Source of the DNA: Acanthochromis polyacanthus
Taxonomy: Eukaryota; Chordata; Actinopteri; Pomacentridae
Direction of reading: 5' to 3'
Length of the DNA: 64,000 nt
Assembly: GCF_021347895.1 (NCBI RefSeq)
Contig: NC_067120.1
Coordinates: 16,291,361 to 16,355,360, forward strand
Shown here: piece after piece, positions 36,373 to 49,798 of the stretch
Position numbering within the stretch: the stretch's first letter is position 1
How the letters are laid out: every line of letters starts with the position of its first letter
The notes under the pieces: generated by a model
What the model was told of the DNA's origin: nothing
The model's input: the letters and a program-made list of their open reading frames with translations, nothing else
The model's database searches: none
Program-made: the position numbers and the translations under genes

Positions 36373-39300
36373 TGTATATTGATATGAGGTAGGTGGACAA
36401 TAACACAATGTAGCAGAAAGAAATGATTGTAGTTGGTCCAGGGTTTAAAAAGAGCCGCTCTTGTTACTGTAGACTGATTTAACTGCTCATCAGAGTGGTG
36501 GTCTGAAGAAGAAACCATCTGTGTGTCTGGCTGTTTTGGCATTAAGTGCTCTATAGCACCTACCAGAGGTGATGAGATGGAACAAGACTGAGGACAGTTT
36601 CATCAAATAGAATCCAAAAAATGAATATTCCCCAATTTGGACTTCATGTGTAAATCTCCATGTAAACAGGCCATGTTGTGCTCTCTGTGGATTCTTAGGA
36701 GATGTTCCAAAAGCATAACATTAACATAAATAGATTCTCATTAAATTTGTATTTAATAAGACAAATGGCATAAAAATGGTAGCACCACATAGATTTCAGT
36801 ATGATTTACTGATTTAAAAGCTTGGAGAACCTTCAAACCCAAAGTCACACATATGAAGTAAAGTCCATAGAGGACGAAGCAAGTAGTAACTGTATCAGCC
36901 AACTATACAGTTCAAACTAAAAAATAATAATAAAGAAAAACCTTTGTGGGTATGGAGCATTTCTACATTGTCACTAGTGCAACTGAATGTGGAAATTTGC
37001 CCATAAACAGCTTCGGGTATGTTCTCATTTGGTTATTAATGACTCAGCAGGCATTCTAGGTGTCAGAAACACAGACTGTGTGAGTTATTCTGTCATATTC
37101 AGGAGGCTCAGTGTGAGGCTCGCCCTCGTTTCACTGCGTGTTCTGTGGAAATCAGTGTGTTTTTGAATTGAGGTTACTACATGCAGTACTTTTACTTTAA
37201 TGTACTGCTAAATGTTTCACTATTACAAGTATTTAAGATGGTCCATAAGCACAGAAAAAGTTAAATTAATACCCTACAAGTCTGGATGAAGTCTGGTATT
37301 CAAATCATCCATTTGCTCTCTTGCTTTTTCTTCTACAGCACGAGCGGAAGGATTTTCAGTCGCTGTATATTCATTGCCAAGGGCACTGACAGTCAGTTAT
37401 GTGTGTTAAATGTTGTAGAGAAGACAGCTTTATGAAGAGGTCCCTCTCAGCTCTGGCTTCTGTAGTCTATTTGAGGAGACCCATTTGCTCCCAGCTTCAT
37501 TGTTTTATGCACATTCTCCCCAGATATTCCAACAGACGTTGAACGCTTCTGTCTTTAATATGTCAGTTTCGTCTCCGGTTGAGCTTTTTTAAAATTCATT
37601 CACCACACTTCTATCCCCATTGGAGCATGACTGAGAGAGTGCAACATTGTGAGTGCAAAAGAACTACAAAAGGTTTTCAGGCTTGGAGGCATTTGTACAG
37701 AGATAACTATTTCCTATCTCGTCTCTGAATGTTTGCAGCACTCGCTGAATACATCTACAAGGGAAAAGGGCATTTTATAAGGTAGTCAGGAGTTTAGTGT
37801 TTGTGCTTGACTTAGCTTTCTGCTGCAAGGCACTATTTCTTATTGATTAATATTGTGCTAAATAGACAGGGAGGAGAAAGGGTCTCATGGCAGCAACAGG
37901 ATTGTTATTGAAATCTTGGACATTTCAGTTAAGGACAAAAACTATAGTGGGTGTGATTGTACAATACCATGCAGATCAGGTCGAAGTAAGTTAGAGAATT
38001 TAAAGTTTTTTCCACTGGCAGACTGTTCTCACAGTTGTTGGAACTGAGTGCAACTTTTTGCCTTATGCAAAAGCATCCACCATTTAGCCTAGCATCTATC
38101 TCCACAGAGATCAGACAGAACAGAGACTATTTCTAAGAAGTATTTGTGTGGCTATTAAGGTTAATCCTATGACTGATCCATCCAAGGGCATTCCACAGTT
38201 GTACCTAATGCATTTGTTGTCAATAAATCCCGTTAAACGGCCAAATTCAACAATGAACCAGTGCCTTTTTAACAAGTATAGTCTGCATATTCAAAGTATG
38301 ATATGTTCAATTTTATCATCATAGGCCATTTAAAATCACATATTTGAGATATATGTAAATGCTGCCATTACCCTTCTGATGACTGATTTGCTACTCAACA
38401 TATACTGTCATTCCACAATGAAAAAGGGAGATTTCTGTTCAAGAACTATGCATGTTGTTGTCACAGACTGCAGGAGTAGCCAGAAACAAAACAGAGAGAG
38501 TGTGTTTGTTATTTGAATTCACTGTACAATGGAGGAGTATGTGGGAAAAAAACAAACAGGAGATGCCGCCTCCGAATGCAGAATTTCTCTTGGGACACCA
38601 ACACCTGAATAACAATGACACCGCCTGACAATCGAGAGGAGAGGAGTGGTTTCTGGAAACCAAGCCTGTCACAACACAGACAAAAACACTGGTGTTTTTT
38701 GGCAAAGGGATTGTAGCTTTTAGTCATTGTGGCAAGATTGGTAGATTCCCAGAAGGCAACATGAGAAGGACTGAGGTCTTACAGTTTGTGGAACTTTTTC
38801 CCTCCTCAACAAAAATTTCACAAATTGAGTGGACGGACAAAGACAACTGTATCGCCTCTCTTTATGCAAGGTGGTGTTCTCAAGCTAGTCATTTGTGGTC
38901 TCATGAATAATTCAAGTGCAAAAAAATCTAAATGCAATGCGAGACAGAAATATATGTCACACGAGGTTTAACATAATAATAAAGCCTCCGCTGTTGATTA
39001 CCGTCTAACTCTGTCTGCTGCTGGCTTCATTTCAGCCCCGTGTTCTTGCTATTTCACACCTTTAGCCTCGCTGCTAGTAAAAACAATCACATTATATCTG
39101 CTCAGTCATTGCTCTTAACTTGGTGGCGCTCCGTTGCAGCCATCACTTGGAGTCAGGGAACAATGTGCCGCGAGAAGATTAAATGGAACACTGCCCTTTG
39201 TGGACAAGCCACATAAATGCCAGACCATATAATTATGATTAGGACTAGGCCACTCAATGAAATGTTAATTGAATTAGGAATCTGGGTAGAAGTCTGCCCA

Positions 39301-42300
39301 GCTTGAGATAAATGTGTGATGATTTGGACCTGTGTCTTTTGCTAAAGGGGGTACATGCTGGTTTTCATTTGATGATAAGCACAATGATGTTAAATATATC
39401 ATCCTGCTGAGTTGTTCCGTTCCCCTCTTCGCGCATTTATACATTTTCTAATGAAATTAAAGGAAAGTGCAGTGGCGTGAAAGGTTGTTCAAAGTGGTGC
39501 CATGAAGCTGCTTTTATTACTTTCTGCTCTGGTGCTTGAAAGTACTGTTCATTAGAAAGTAGAGCAGGAGAGACTACAGCAGGAGATGCCACTATATTAT
39601 GCTTAATCAGTGATAGTGCCATCATGTTATAATGGCTGACAAGCCAACCACCTTCCAGGTGCCTGATTACAACTTCACATCTTTAATCTGAATCTCCATG
39701 AATGAGCATTTAATTTATAAAGGCACAGTCAGGCTTCTCTTATAATTGAGAATTCTGTTTTTCCAGCAAGATGATCACATGGGCTTGTGATATAAATGAT
39801 CATATGGCTACACAAGGATCTACAGCTGGTTCTCAAACAATATTTACAAGGCGACATCAGCTGTTTACTCCTCATTTCAATGCAAAAAGCAGCATGCTCA
39901 TAATACTGAACATTGCTAAATGCCTGTGTGTCCCCTAATCAGCTTTGCACCTCATAATAGTATCACTGACGTTGTTGTGCCAAAAACACTCCAGACAATT
40001 TACCTTACTAATTTTCCTTCTGTGCAAAGAATGACACGGCTGTTTACTGAAGCGTCATATTGCTGGAGCGATGTTCGAAGAAGAACACGTGTGCTCCTAA
40101 GAGCAATTTTAAAAGACGATAACTTTTTCATTATATGAAAATATAGAGCACGGCGATAGTCAAGTGAAAATCGATAGAAGGCTCTGACCCTTTAAAACTT
40201 TAAAAGAAGGCATTATGAGGTTTTCACCTAAAATGAGGGAGATATAGATGAAGGTCAGGATGCAATTTGAGCCTTTCTGCAGTCTGCTCTGGAGCATAAT
40301 TAGATGAGGAGGATCAGAAGAAAGGTCTTTTCAGCAGAATTGGTTTCGCTGCTGCTGAGCCACTGCTTTGAGAAAGCTGCTGTCAACAGGTGCCCCCTTT
40401 TTGTCCAGCATGTTTCCAACAAGGCAATCCATCTTATAGTATTTTATTAATTAGTTAATTACTTATTTTTTTTAAACTAAAAATTACTCCATTGCTCCTG
40501 TGCCTGTAAGGATCGCAGTAACAATGATGTCTAAAATCCAAAATAAATAACAAAAATCAACAATCCATCCATTCAGCCTTCCCTTTTCTTGGTCTCTTAT
40601 TTTTCACAGTTGTTGGAAAGCACAACAGTTCCTCAACAATCACAGGTTGAGTCATAGTCTAACCGGATTTATTATGTTAACGATCGGCTGAAAAAGCTAA
40701 GTCCAAAAGTTGTGTGCCGGTGGACGTATCATGGTGCGTTCAGGTTCTCCAGAGGTGAAAAACACTGAAAACTTCTTTCCAGAGCTTAAAACTTTGCTGC
40801 TAAAGTTTCTCTAACCTTCCTCAGACCTGTGCACATTTATATTCTGGTGCAACCTCATGACATTTTTTTTTCTTCTAGCTAGCAGGGTCGAACTGTGGAC
40901 AAAAACATCAACTGCCAAGAGGCCAGTATGTACAGGATGCGTATTTTTTATGTATTTATTTTTGAAAAGTTTCACGACGTTCACACCTGGAGGCTCGCCA
41001 GCACAACTACATTTGAGCGTGTTCTCAAGAAAACCTTGTGCAATGCCCACCGCTGCTGCGCTTTCACTTTCCCCACCCAAATTTATCCTGCTAATTCTGC
41101 ACATTTATTTGTATCTATATTTTTACTTGGAAGTGAATTAACCACATTCTACACTCGCGGCCCGAAAAAATTCAACTGTGACTTACAGCACCCAGTAGCT
41201 CTTGCACAAGTTGTCCTATTAGTGTATAAGTTCATATTTAAAACTCAATATGTATTTGCAGCCACATAAATGGCCCAAAGGATTAATACATCAGCATGTG
41301 TGTCTTGATAAGATAATCGTCTGAGAAGCCTCATGGATTGCCATCCAATGTCACACAGTAAACCTCAGTGATCTTCAAACAGGATTAGAGCTTAAGCTTC
41401 TTATTAAATTGTCATTCATGTGTAAAATAAAGTTGCACCCTCCTGCAAAAAAAAAAACTCCAATCTTTATTAGAAATGTCAAACGTTACCTGCATCCTTT
41501 CATTTATGGATTATGCTTTGCTTGAATGAAACCAAGTACAAATAATTGATTGAGATGTTTCATGCATTTTCTGACATTCTGCACTCACCAGTGGTACGGC
41601 AACAAAAGTAATCACTTAATAAAATCTCTGAGCACCAAGTGTAAATGTTTCACTCAGTGTAACACTTTAGAGTTGACTCTACATCAGAGCCTTCAATTGA
41701 TTTTCTTTGAACACCTCTATAGGTAGAATATTGAGTGAACGGAACATTGAATGGCTGCTGGGTACAGGTAAAAGGAAATCCATGCATGCAGGAGGGAGAT
41801 AATGAAATAGAGTGAAGTCGGACCCTTAAGGCACATAGCAGTGACTCGCTCTGGGTCCCATGACAATAAAGATTTTCCCCTCTAATTGAAATCTGGTTAT
41901 TCTGCGCTCGTGATGGACAACTTTTAAAATAAAGGCAGTGTCTCCTCTCCTCCTGTTAATTTCCTTGACATAGAAACAGCTGCTCCATTTTAAAGTGCTC
42001 TGACTTTTCTGTAATGGCTGCTTCTGTGAAACTAATCCTTCACTCTTAATATTATTATTGACTTTATGTCACACAGACAAGAGGCAAGTGCATTATGAAA
42101 CTGCAAGTTACTGAGGAAGCCAATTAAGTTCAGTTGCCTTGTTCGTAACAGGTTAGCTCATGAAGATTTTGACTTTAGGGGGGAAAACGCTGTTTTGAAT
42201 AAAGCGGTAGAGGAACAAATTAACATATTTTCCTTCAGGGGAGGACATGTGATTCTGAGATTATTTGAAAGCAACTAACAACAAAAATAAATTACTTGTA

Positions 42301-44619
42301 TTTATATTAGACACCACTTTAAACGTGATTTCAAATGGAAGTATTTCTCCTTTTCTCCTCTTTTACTGCTACTTAGTAATACAGGACTACTGCTTTTCTT
42401 CTCATTTTTCTCAAGAAACCACTTTGTAGGACCACACACTGTCAGCTGTACAGAGACTCTCCATCCAAGTGAGATGTCCTCCTGGATGAGGTGACGAATT
42501 GCCATTCGATGTGCTCCGCTAAGCCCCATCTGCTCCAGTCAGAATAAGGTTTTCTTGAGAAATATTGCCTCAAATTCTTCATGTCTTCATCTTATCTACC
42601 TCCGCCTACTATCGGTCATATCACTGAGAAATTAGGCCAGTCAGTCCTCCAAGCATGCATAAATAATGATAATGACTTACAGGAGCTTTGATGAGGAACC
42701 ATCTCTGTGTTCTTGTGGTCAAAGTGCCCTTGAAATATAATAAGGGGGTCTGAAAAATGTCTTTCTTGGAGCAATTTGTGCTCCATTCCTTAGTTGAAAC
42801 TACACAGCTCATTATGCATTTTGCAGCTTGGTAACCTTAAATTGCATTGTTGCTGTAATGTGTCTGATTAATCTGTTTCAGTGTTACAAATGCCTTAGAG
42901 TGCAAGAAATAGAGTGCTAAATTAGTTTGAGATTGGGTTTTTACAATAGGTTTCACATGAGGGGCATGTCTACGTCTGTTCTTTGAAACCTCAGCTCATT
43001 TAACACTTCCATCACAGCCAACAGTTCATGAGCTGTAGAGAGAGATCGGTGGCAAATTGTGGAGTTTGTGGAACAGTAGCTCAAGGGATTTGCTTTGAAT
43101 GTACTCCAAATGAGACACTTCTCTGGTCTAAAACCAAGCTTGGCAATGTACCCATTAAAAAGAAAGGAAAAAACAGTTTGCACGGACTTAGCTCTTCTTT
43201 TTTTTTTTTTGAGTTCTCATTTGGCCGTGGATGTTTTTCAAGGTATACACAGATTGCCCTTTTTCGTGTCAGAGATAAGAGTTCTGGCAAATCCATCATG
43301 TGTCGTCTGCTGTCAGATTCTGGGAAAAACAATTAAAGGTTTCACACATGGGTCGAGCTGCTCCGATAGTCAATGAAGCAACCACTGTGTGTGGGCCTGG
43401 GAGAGATGGATTCATTAGGAAATGCCAGGGGAGGAGGGATGCATGTGCGGGAGAATTAAATGACCTACAGTATATGAGACTGAGGACTCGGGGGGGCTAA
43501 AGAGATGAAAGAAGCAGACAACAGCTATTTAAGGGCAAGTTCACAGAACAAAGTTTGCCCGGCACACTGTAATTATTAAGCAATTAGAACAATTTAGGTC
43601 AAAACAGAAAACGACACGCACTGAAGCTGAGGTCGCCGTGGTGAGAAAAAGGCTTTTGGGTGACATGAGGTCCAGAAGAACTTGAGTAAACAAAACCCCC
43701 ACGTCTTTGGCATGCCTCCAAAAAGTCAAGAACATACACACAGACACAACCGCGCATTATTCGGCGTGCAAACAGACAGCAGAGAGACATTCTTGGCATT
43801 CTGTCAAGTCACGCGGTCACTGATGCTGCTGTCACACCGGAGCATGAAAACGGATGCCCCTAACAGTCCATGCACTCCATCAGTTACCACGAATCAAACG
43901 CTCAGTTCATTAATGCTGCTTGTCAGTGGTGTCTACAACGCAATTAAGAGAGTGTGGAGTATTGAATCATGAGGCATATTGTTCACTAACAATACTTGGC
44001 ATGGCATTGATCTCAACAAATAGTCCTTTAGCCCTCAGGCAGCAGGATGTAGCTCATTGATGAGACATTTTATCAGGGGGAAAAAAGGTCAGCCGGCGTG
44101 ATTGATATGCTCTTTTATGAGCAGTAATACAGATGGTATTACTTGTGCATTTTGAATGCTCACTCTCAATGACATTTGCTCCAACTGGGCCATAAAAAGC
44201 CAATATACGAGTGAGACTGAGTAATAACATCCTTATTTTTGTGTGTTTGAATGGTATGCATCTATAAAACATGCCTTGCTATCCTGCATGCGGTGGCAGC
44301 GGAGGCGAGAGCCCTTGGGGTCTCCACGGAAGCTCTTTGACTTGTTGTTTATGGCCGCTGAGCGAGAGGAGACGAGCCGCCATCCTCCTCGGGTAGCCGG
44401 GAGCATCGATTATTTGTTGAAACATTGATCCACACGGTGTAGCACGAGGCGATGTGTCATTAATCCAGCAAACTTTTTATTCAGGGAGGAATAAATTTGA
44501 AGAATCTGCAAGGGCTCGATTTGGGCTGCAGGTTTAGAGGAGTAAATCCAGGAATAATCTTTAGTGAGCCATCTGGGGGCTGGATCAGGACGGCAGCGTC
44601 AGAGTGTCCATTGGTCGAC
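36373..44619. other. Gene desert, mostly unique sequence
   Basis: No exon with recognisable protein similarity. Unique-looking, moderately GC-balanced stretches at about 38980-39470 and 44250-44600 are candidate conserved non-coding elements. 40600-41270 is compositionally different (more GC, overlapping 95-124-codon frames) and may be an unclassified repeat; I cannot name it. Confidence 0.35.
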
Positions 44620-45030
44620 CCAATAGAGAGGACTGTAATATCTCAACAACTACAGGATGGATTGCTATAAATATATGTAGACTTTCACGGTCACCAGAAG
44701 GCCCATATACTTACTGTGGCGATGCCTTAAATTTTGTGGTTTTTAATTAAATGTATTGACAACTATTGGACAGGTTTTCATGAAATTTGGCCGATATATT
44801 ACATCCCACTCAAGAGTTGGGGATCATTTGCTCGAATACTCTTCTTTTCTAAATTTAAGGCACTCAAACATGATCTAAGTATTTCAATTGTAAGTCCCTG
44901 TGTACTTCTGCTGCACTACGTACATCTCAGAGGCAAATATTACACCATTTACCTTTACTTTAACATACATTACACTTAAATATGAGCATGTTAACATTGT
45001 CGTTTAACATTTACATCAAAGCTAAACACA
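44620..45030 (-). repeat. Teleost repeat (ATATCTCAACAACTA family)
   Basis: Contains TAATATCTCAACAACTACAG, GGATGGATTGCTATAAATAT and TTTCATGAAATTTGGCC, then a diverged GCATGTTAACATTG end. This is the same family as 14726-14920, in the opposite orientation. The 81-codon frame at 44734-44979 lies within it and is not a gene. Confidence 0.6.
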
Positions 45031-45979
45031 GCTTCACAGAATCAGACAGCAGATGTTTATCCTGATTCCTGCAAAGCTTGGCTGAATTTCTTTGAATCTC
45101 ACTTTAGGATACAGTCCATCTGTATTTTTGAAGTGACTTCATGCCAAATGATGTACAAAGGAAGCCTAAATCAGCATCCAAACCATATACAGTTACCTTC
45201 TCATGAAAAGGTTAAAATGGACTTCATTTTATTGCAAAATGATATCCGTACTTTGTCACTGTAGGCACTCAACAAGAAATTTCATTTTCATTTCTCATCG
45301 TGTTCTGCTTACAGTGGCAAATCCACCTCTCAGCATGACACTGAAGGATCCATGCATAGCTAATGCTCAACGGTAAATTACATTAATTGTTTTAAAACTT
45401 GACATACAGCACAATTATACCTGTCTCAGCAGTGCGGGCAAATGTACTATTGATCAAAATGTTCACTAGTTAAATGATATCCTTCTGCAGCAGGAAAGCT
45501 GGGGAGCAGAGGAGATGGATGTGAAGGGAAGAAACAGATTTTTCTACCTGGTCCATTCAGCTGTGATAAACTCCTACGTTCCTCACATCCTCGCTCTGTG
45601 TTGTCTCTTTGTTCGGTTTATCAAACTGACAAGACACATGACTGAGTGTCAGGCTCTTGTCTTGACTAATTGGAGTCTTATCCTCAGTCAAAAAGTGCTG
45701 TCTTGCAAACTGAGCAGACTGAGGACCAGACATTCTTTAGAAATAAAGTTAACGAGCAAAACCTGCGCTGATACTCAGAGACTGAGAATCCATGAAGGCC
45801 GCAACAGCCTGCCTTTATGAGATCTTAAGGGTCTTCCGGCTTTCAATCCATATTAAAAAGCAATAAAAAAAAAAACTCTGTAATGCATAAAGTGTGTTTG
45901 GTCATTCCCAGTGCCTGTTTTGGCTCATTATTTTGGTGTAATGCTCACATGCAAATTTCCAAGACCTGATCAAGCATCA
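45031..45979. other. Non-coding, no gene seen
   Basis: No recognised exon. A 101-codon frame at 45515-45820 shows no family resemblance and no convincing splice context. Confidence 0.3.
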
Positions 45980-46193
45980 ACAGGATGCAGCAGAACAAGT
46001 TTGATTCGCAGAGACCTCACTGCACAACCCAGAGCACCCAAAGGATCCACTGCCAACGTCCTGGTGCTAGACCCCATAGAACACCCTGAGAGGTCCTCTT
46101 GTCCATGCCCAAAGGGTCAGAGCATTTTTTATGACATAAGGGAGCCAACACTATATTAGGCAGGGGGTGATAATGTTATGCCTGATCAGTGTA
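45980..46193 (+). pseudogene. 5'-truncated Tc1-like transposase C-terminus with transposon end
   Basis: The frame ending at 46159 terminates in REPTLY, the counterpart of the usual GGPTQY tail of a common vertebrate Tc1-like family. Preceding text (GCCAACGTCCTGGTGCTAGA, GGTCAGAGCATTTTTTATGA) also fits that family. The transposon's right end ATGTTATGCCTGATCAGTG finishes at 46191 and is followed by TA. The left two-thirds of the element are missing. It is not functional and belongs to a different family from the 859-2493 element. Confidence 0.7.
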
Positions 46194-46202
46194 CAATGAA
46201 TT

Positions 46203-47640
46203 AAAAAAGCATCCAGATTCCTTCATGTTTTGCACCTTCAACGCACTATATTGGGTTGTAGTAGCCATTTTTGCCCATCAAACTACACTGAATAACCCAT
46301 AATAACAAAGTCAGAGCATGTTTTTGCAACTTTTAAAAGAAAAAACACAGGGACCCTCGGCTGTTGTGTCTCAAAAAGCTGCATCATAGTTGCTTTAATT
46401 ATCCTGGAGATGTTTCCAGAACCTGATGGAAGCGCATCTGTGTGCAACAAACTGATTGGATACAGTTTCAAAAAGCTCATAATTAATTTCATGAGGTCCG
46501 ACAATGCACAATGTCAGGACAAAAACATTCCATGAAGTCTAATGAACTCTCTGTACACCTCCACTATAAATCTGTACTGAGGCATAGATCAGAGTGTGAA
46601 ACCTTTTCTAAAGTTTTACAGCTGTGTCAGTACTGGACAGTGGTCTGACTTCACCTCATTATTATTCTGTTATAGGGGGGGAAAGTAGAAGTTTGTATTT
46701 CTGTAAGCCAGTCACAGTCATCTTGGGCAGTGATAAATCCACCATGCAGCAGTGGTTATCCCTGCAAAATGGCAGGAGAATTGTTTTGGTGAAAGATTTG
46801 CATGCAGGAAGGCTAGCTCTCTTCAATCTTCAATCTTTCAATCTTGAAATCCTGAAACTTTGCCAGTGAGGGCGATTTTAAAAATGGTAACACAAACAGC
46901 AGAAGGAGAGGAGAAAGCTGTGTGCAATAAGCAGCAGAAATGATAGACTTCTATGCAAAGTGTACATCTGGTAAATCAGACTCAGCAGCAGCAATCCATC
47001 AATCAGATCTTTCTAGGCAGAATAGGCATATGACAGCAAAGATTCTCCGTTCTGATGGGACTAAATTTAACTTCAAGAACACCAGGCGCTGCTCATCATC
47101 TTGTTATTGCCGTGCCTATGGTGAAATGTGATGCAAGGACGATGCTAAAGGGGAGCTTCTGTGCAGCAGAGGCTTGAAGGCTGCTGCTGCACAGCGCACA
47201 TGGCCATTCAGCACAACAATGAGCCAAATCGTACAGTCAGGACAATGTTGGAACTGCTTCAGGACACTTTGCTGACTGTCCTTAAGTGGCCCAGCCAAAC
47301 CCGATGCTACGTCTGCAGAGAGACCTGAAGATGGCAGTTCACAGGCGCTTCCCATCCAGTCTGCCAGAGCCTGAGAGAATCTGCCAGGAAGGACTCTGAA
47401 AAACTGCACAAATCCATTTGTGCAATATTTGTAGAGACCTACCAGGGGAAACAGTTGAAAAAAATTCCTGCAAAATGGATTCCTACAGAACACTGAACTG
47501 AGTTCTGAAAACATCTGTAAATCAGAGATCATGGACATTATGTGTCAGTGAATGTCGACTGACGGTCAAAAATTGTAACTGTATTGATTAAGAAGTAAAA
47601 TCTGCAACCCAGTAAAGTGTGGAAAAAGTCTAGGCCTGAA
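46203..47640 (+). pseudogene. Heavily decayed Tc1-like element with internal deletions and an insert
   Basis: The left part matches a Sleeping Beauty-like teleost/salmonid Tc1 family: ATAACCCATAATAACAAAGT, CTGGAGATGTTTCCAGAACC, and CAATGTCAGGACAAAAACAT where the start region would be. The right part carries CACCAGGCGCTGCTCATCAT, CTGTCCTTAAGTGGCCCAGC and AGAGAGACCTGAAGATGGCA, then GGCCTGAATACTT near the end. Large parts of the transposase between these are deleted, and a different repeat is inserted at about 46610-46900. No functional product is possible. Confidence 0.65.
46640..46830 (+). repeat. Interspersed repeat inserted in the decayed Tc1 copy
   Basis: TTTGTATTTCTGTAAGCCAG, GTCACAGTCATCTTGGGCAG and AGGAGAATTGTTTTGGTG match a teleost repeat I recognise. 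A shorter related piece lies at 60840-60925 (TTTGTATTTCTTTAAACCAA) in the yaf2 intron. Confidence 0.5.
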
Positions 47641-49541
47641 TACTTTACTACATTTTTAGCTCAATTAATAACATTTAAAATTGCCTTAATAAATAAATTC
47701 TGACCAAGGAAAATTAGATTCCAATTATGGCTCCAAATGTAATAAATTTTCCTCTTTTCTTCCGTGACGTTGTTACAAATCATATAAACTTTCCCCAGCT
47801 GCCATTTAAAGAGCAACTGTGCAATACTTTTGAGAAAACTGTGTCCACGCAGTGCGCACACATTTTTAGTGGACATTCTGCTGAATTGTAGCTGGAGTGC
47901 ACATCATTTTCACATCAGCAACACATGTAATGGACTCTGCACTGTGAAAAACACACCCTGTCATCTTGAAACTCACCGTGTCCTTCGCACATAACTGCTG
48001 TGGATGTAAGCTGGACACTTTCTTCAGGTAAAAAGGATATTGATGCCTTTGCACTGCCAAATATTCCACAATTCTCACTTTGTAAACCATCTTGCTCTGT
48101 GTTGGGGGGCATTTTGCCTCTGATTGTTCTAATTTATGCCTGCGCTTTAAATCGCTATCGAACATCGCGGAGACCAAGTGGTGCAAGCAATAACATGAAT
48201 AATCCATTGGCAGTTCCTGTTAGATCGAAAGAGAATGAGATCTCAATCACCATTATACTCAGGGGGAGTGAAACCAGGCTGGAGCAGCATTAGCCTTTCC
48301 CACTAAAAACCGAATATGCTTTGCACTTTGAAATTGTAAACATCCATCTTACTAAGGCTTGCTCCAAGGTATTCAGTAGCACTGAATATTTCTCTGTAAA
48401 TGCATAATTACTCCATGGGAGAAACAAATCGACCACTTGTGATTTTTTTGTGTGTGTGCGTGTGCCAAGAACAATACGTACTGGTTTAACCCTTTAAAAA
48501 AAGCTTTTGAGAGTGAAGGTCAGTGTTGTTGAGACTATATCATACAAGTTCTTCATTAAAATGATGAACCAGTGCCAATTTACAAGCCTTCCTTATAGCC
48601 TGCAGCATGCCAAACAACCCTGAGTAGGAGGAACATGCCCTAAGGTTTGGAGTGATATACCATTCTAACAAGTTCTCTTGATGAAATAAACAAAAAGCTT
48701 AAACTTTCCAAATCCTCATTAGCTTATATTCCAATACATTATATAGTTGTATAATATGCTAATCTTTTGGAATCACTGATAAGATGTGTTTCTGCCAACT
48801 TCACATCATGAAATTGAGCTTTAGAGAAAAACTTAGGAAGAGATAAATCTTTAAGGAAAGAATTATCTCTTCACAGAAACACAGAAATGCTTTCCTCACC
48901 CACTGCCCACTTAACAATTCCTTGACAAGAAAATGGATATATCTAGCAGCTTAGCACAGAAACCATTTTAAATTCATCACACAGACCTATTGCCTATTCC
49001 AGGCGCGTGTGTCAATCTGCCTGTGAAATGAAGAGCCAGAGGCTACTGACCCAGACACATCAGCTCTTTTTTGGCCATCTAACAACACTTTCTGAAGTCT
49101 TTCACATTCACACATTGATTTCTTATTTTCGGCTCGCTGCTGCTTTCGAGGACACAGCTTATGCTCAGTCTTTGTGTGGAGTGAGTGGGCAACAAGTAGG
49201 CTTTATGCAAAGCGGCTATGATGGCTGATGCAAAAGACTTCATACGAATGCACAATTAAATGCAAGAACCTGACAACAGAATGTGCCAAATGAAACCTCC
49301 ACGAACTCCAATCAGGCATGAAAGTCATTTCATTACACCAGAATTAATTTGTCTTAGTAGGAATGCATAACTGTTGAAATTCTTTGATTTTTCTGCAGTA
49401 TTTTAAAAGGTTCTGTTAAAAAATACTACACATTTACTTTGAAAGCAACAGTAGGAACTCTCAGACCACATCACACACTGTTGAACTGTCATGAGATTTG
49501 CAATACAGCACACACCGCATTCTAGGTACCATTATAAATGT
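47641..49541. other. Non-coding, downstream of gxylt1
   Basis: No exon seen. It lies beyond the likely gxylt1 poly(A) signal at 49542-49547 and contains nothing I recognise. Confidence 0.3.
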
Positions 49542-49547
49542 TTTATT
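49542..49547 (-). terminator. gxylt1: Candidate gxylt1 polyadenylation signal
   Basis: Minus-strand AATAAA, followed about 25 bases downstream by a GT-rich stretch (GCGGTGTGTGCTGT, about 49505-49519). It is the first canonical hexamer that I find after the gxylt1 stop codon at 51244, which would give a 3' UTR of about 1.7 kb. Without transcripts this is tentative. Confidence 0.4.
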
Positions 49548-49798
49548 AAGAAAATATTTACATACATACATTTAAATGTTTATCCCATCTTCACAATAAA
49601 ACACACAAATCATAGGTATGACTTTGTGTCCTCACAATCTTGAAATCAGTTGTGCAAATGTTGTGTTACACATGTCAAAGAGCAGATGTTCTGATGCTAG
49701 CAGGCAAGATTAGAAAATGCTGCTCTCTATGAAAATCTACCAGGTATCGGAAAATGTGGTTTAATCGGTAAAGTTAACAAAACGACTGATGTACTAGG

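Noticed and set aside
40811..41269. Overlapping frames of 94-124 codons
   Set aside because: Three frames on two strands, no known domain and no splice support. Possibly an unclassified repeat.
47116..47538. 140-codon minus-strand frame
   Set aside because: Antisense to a decayed Tc1 transposase; its apparent openness is a by-product.
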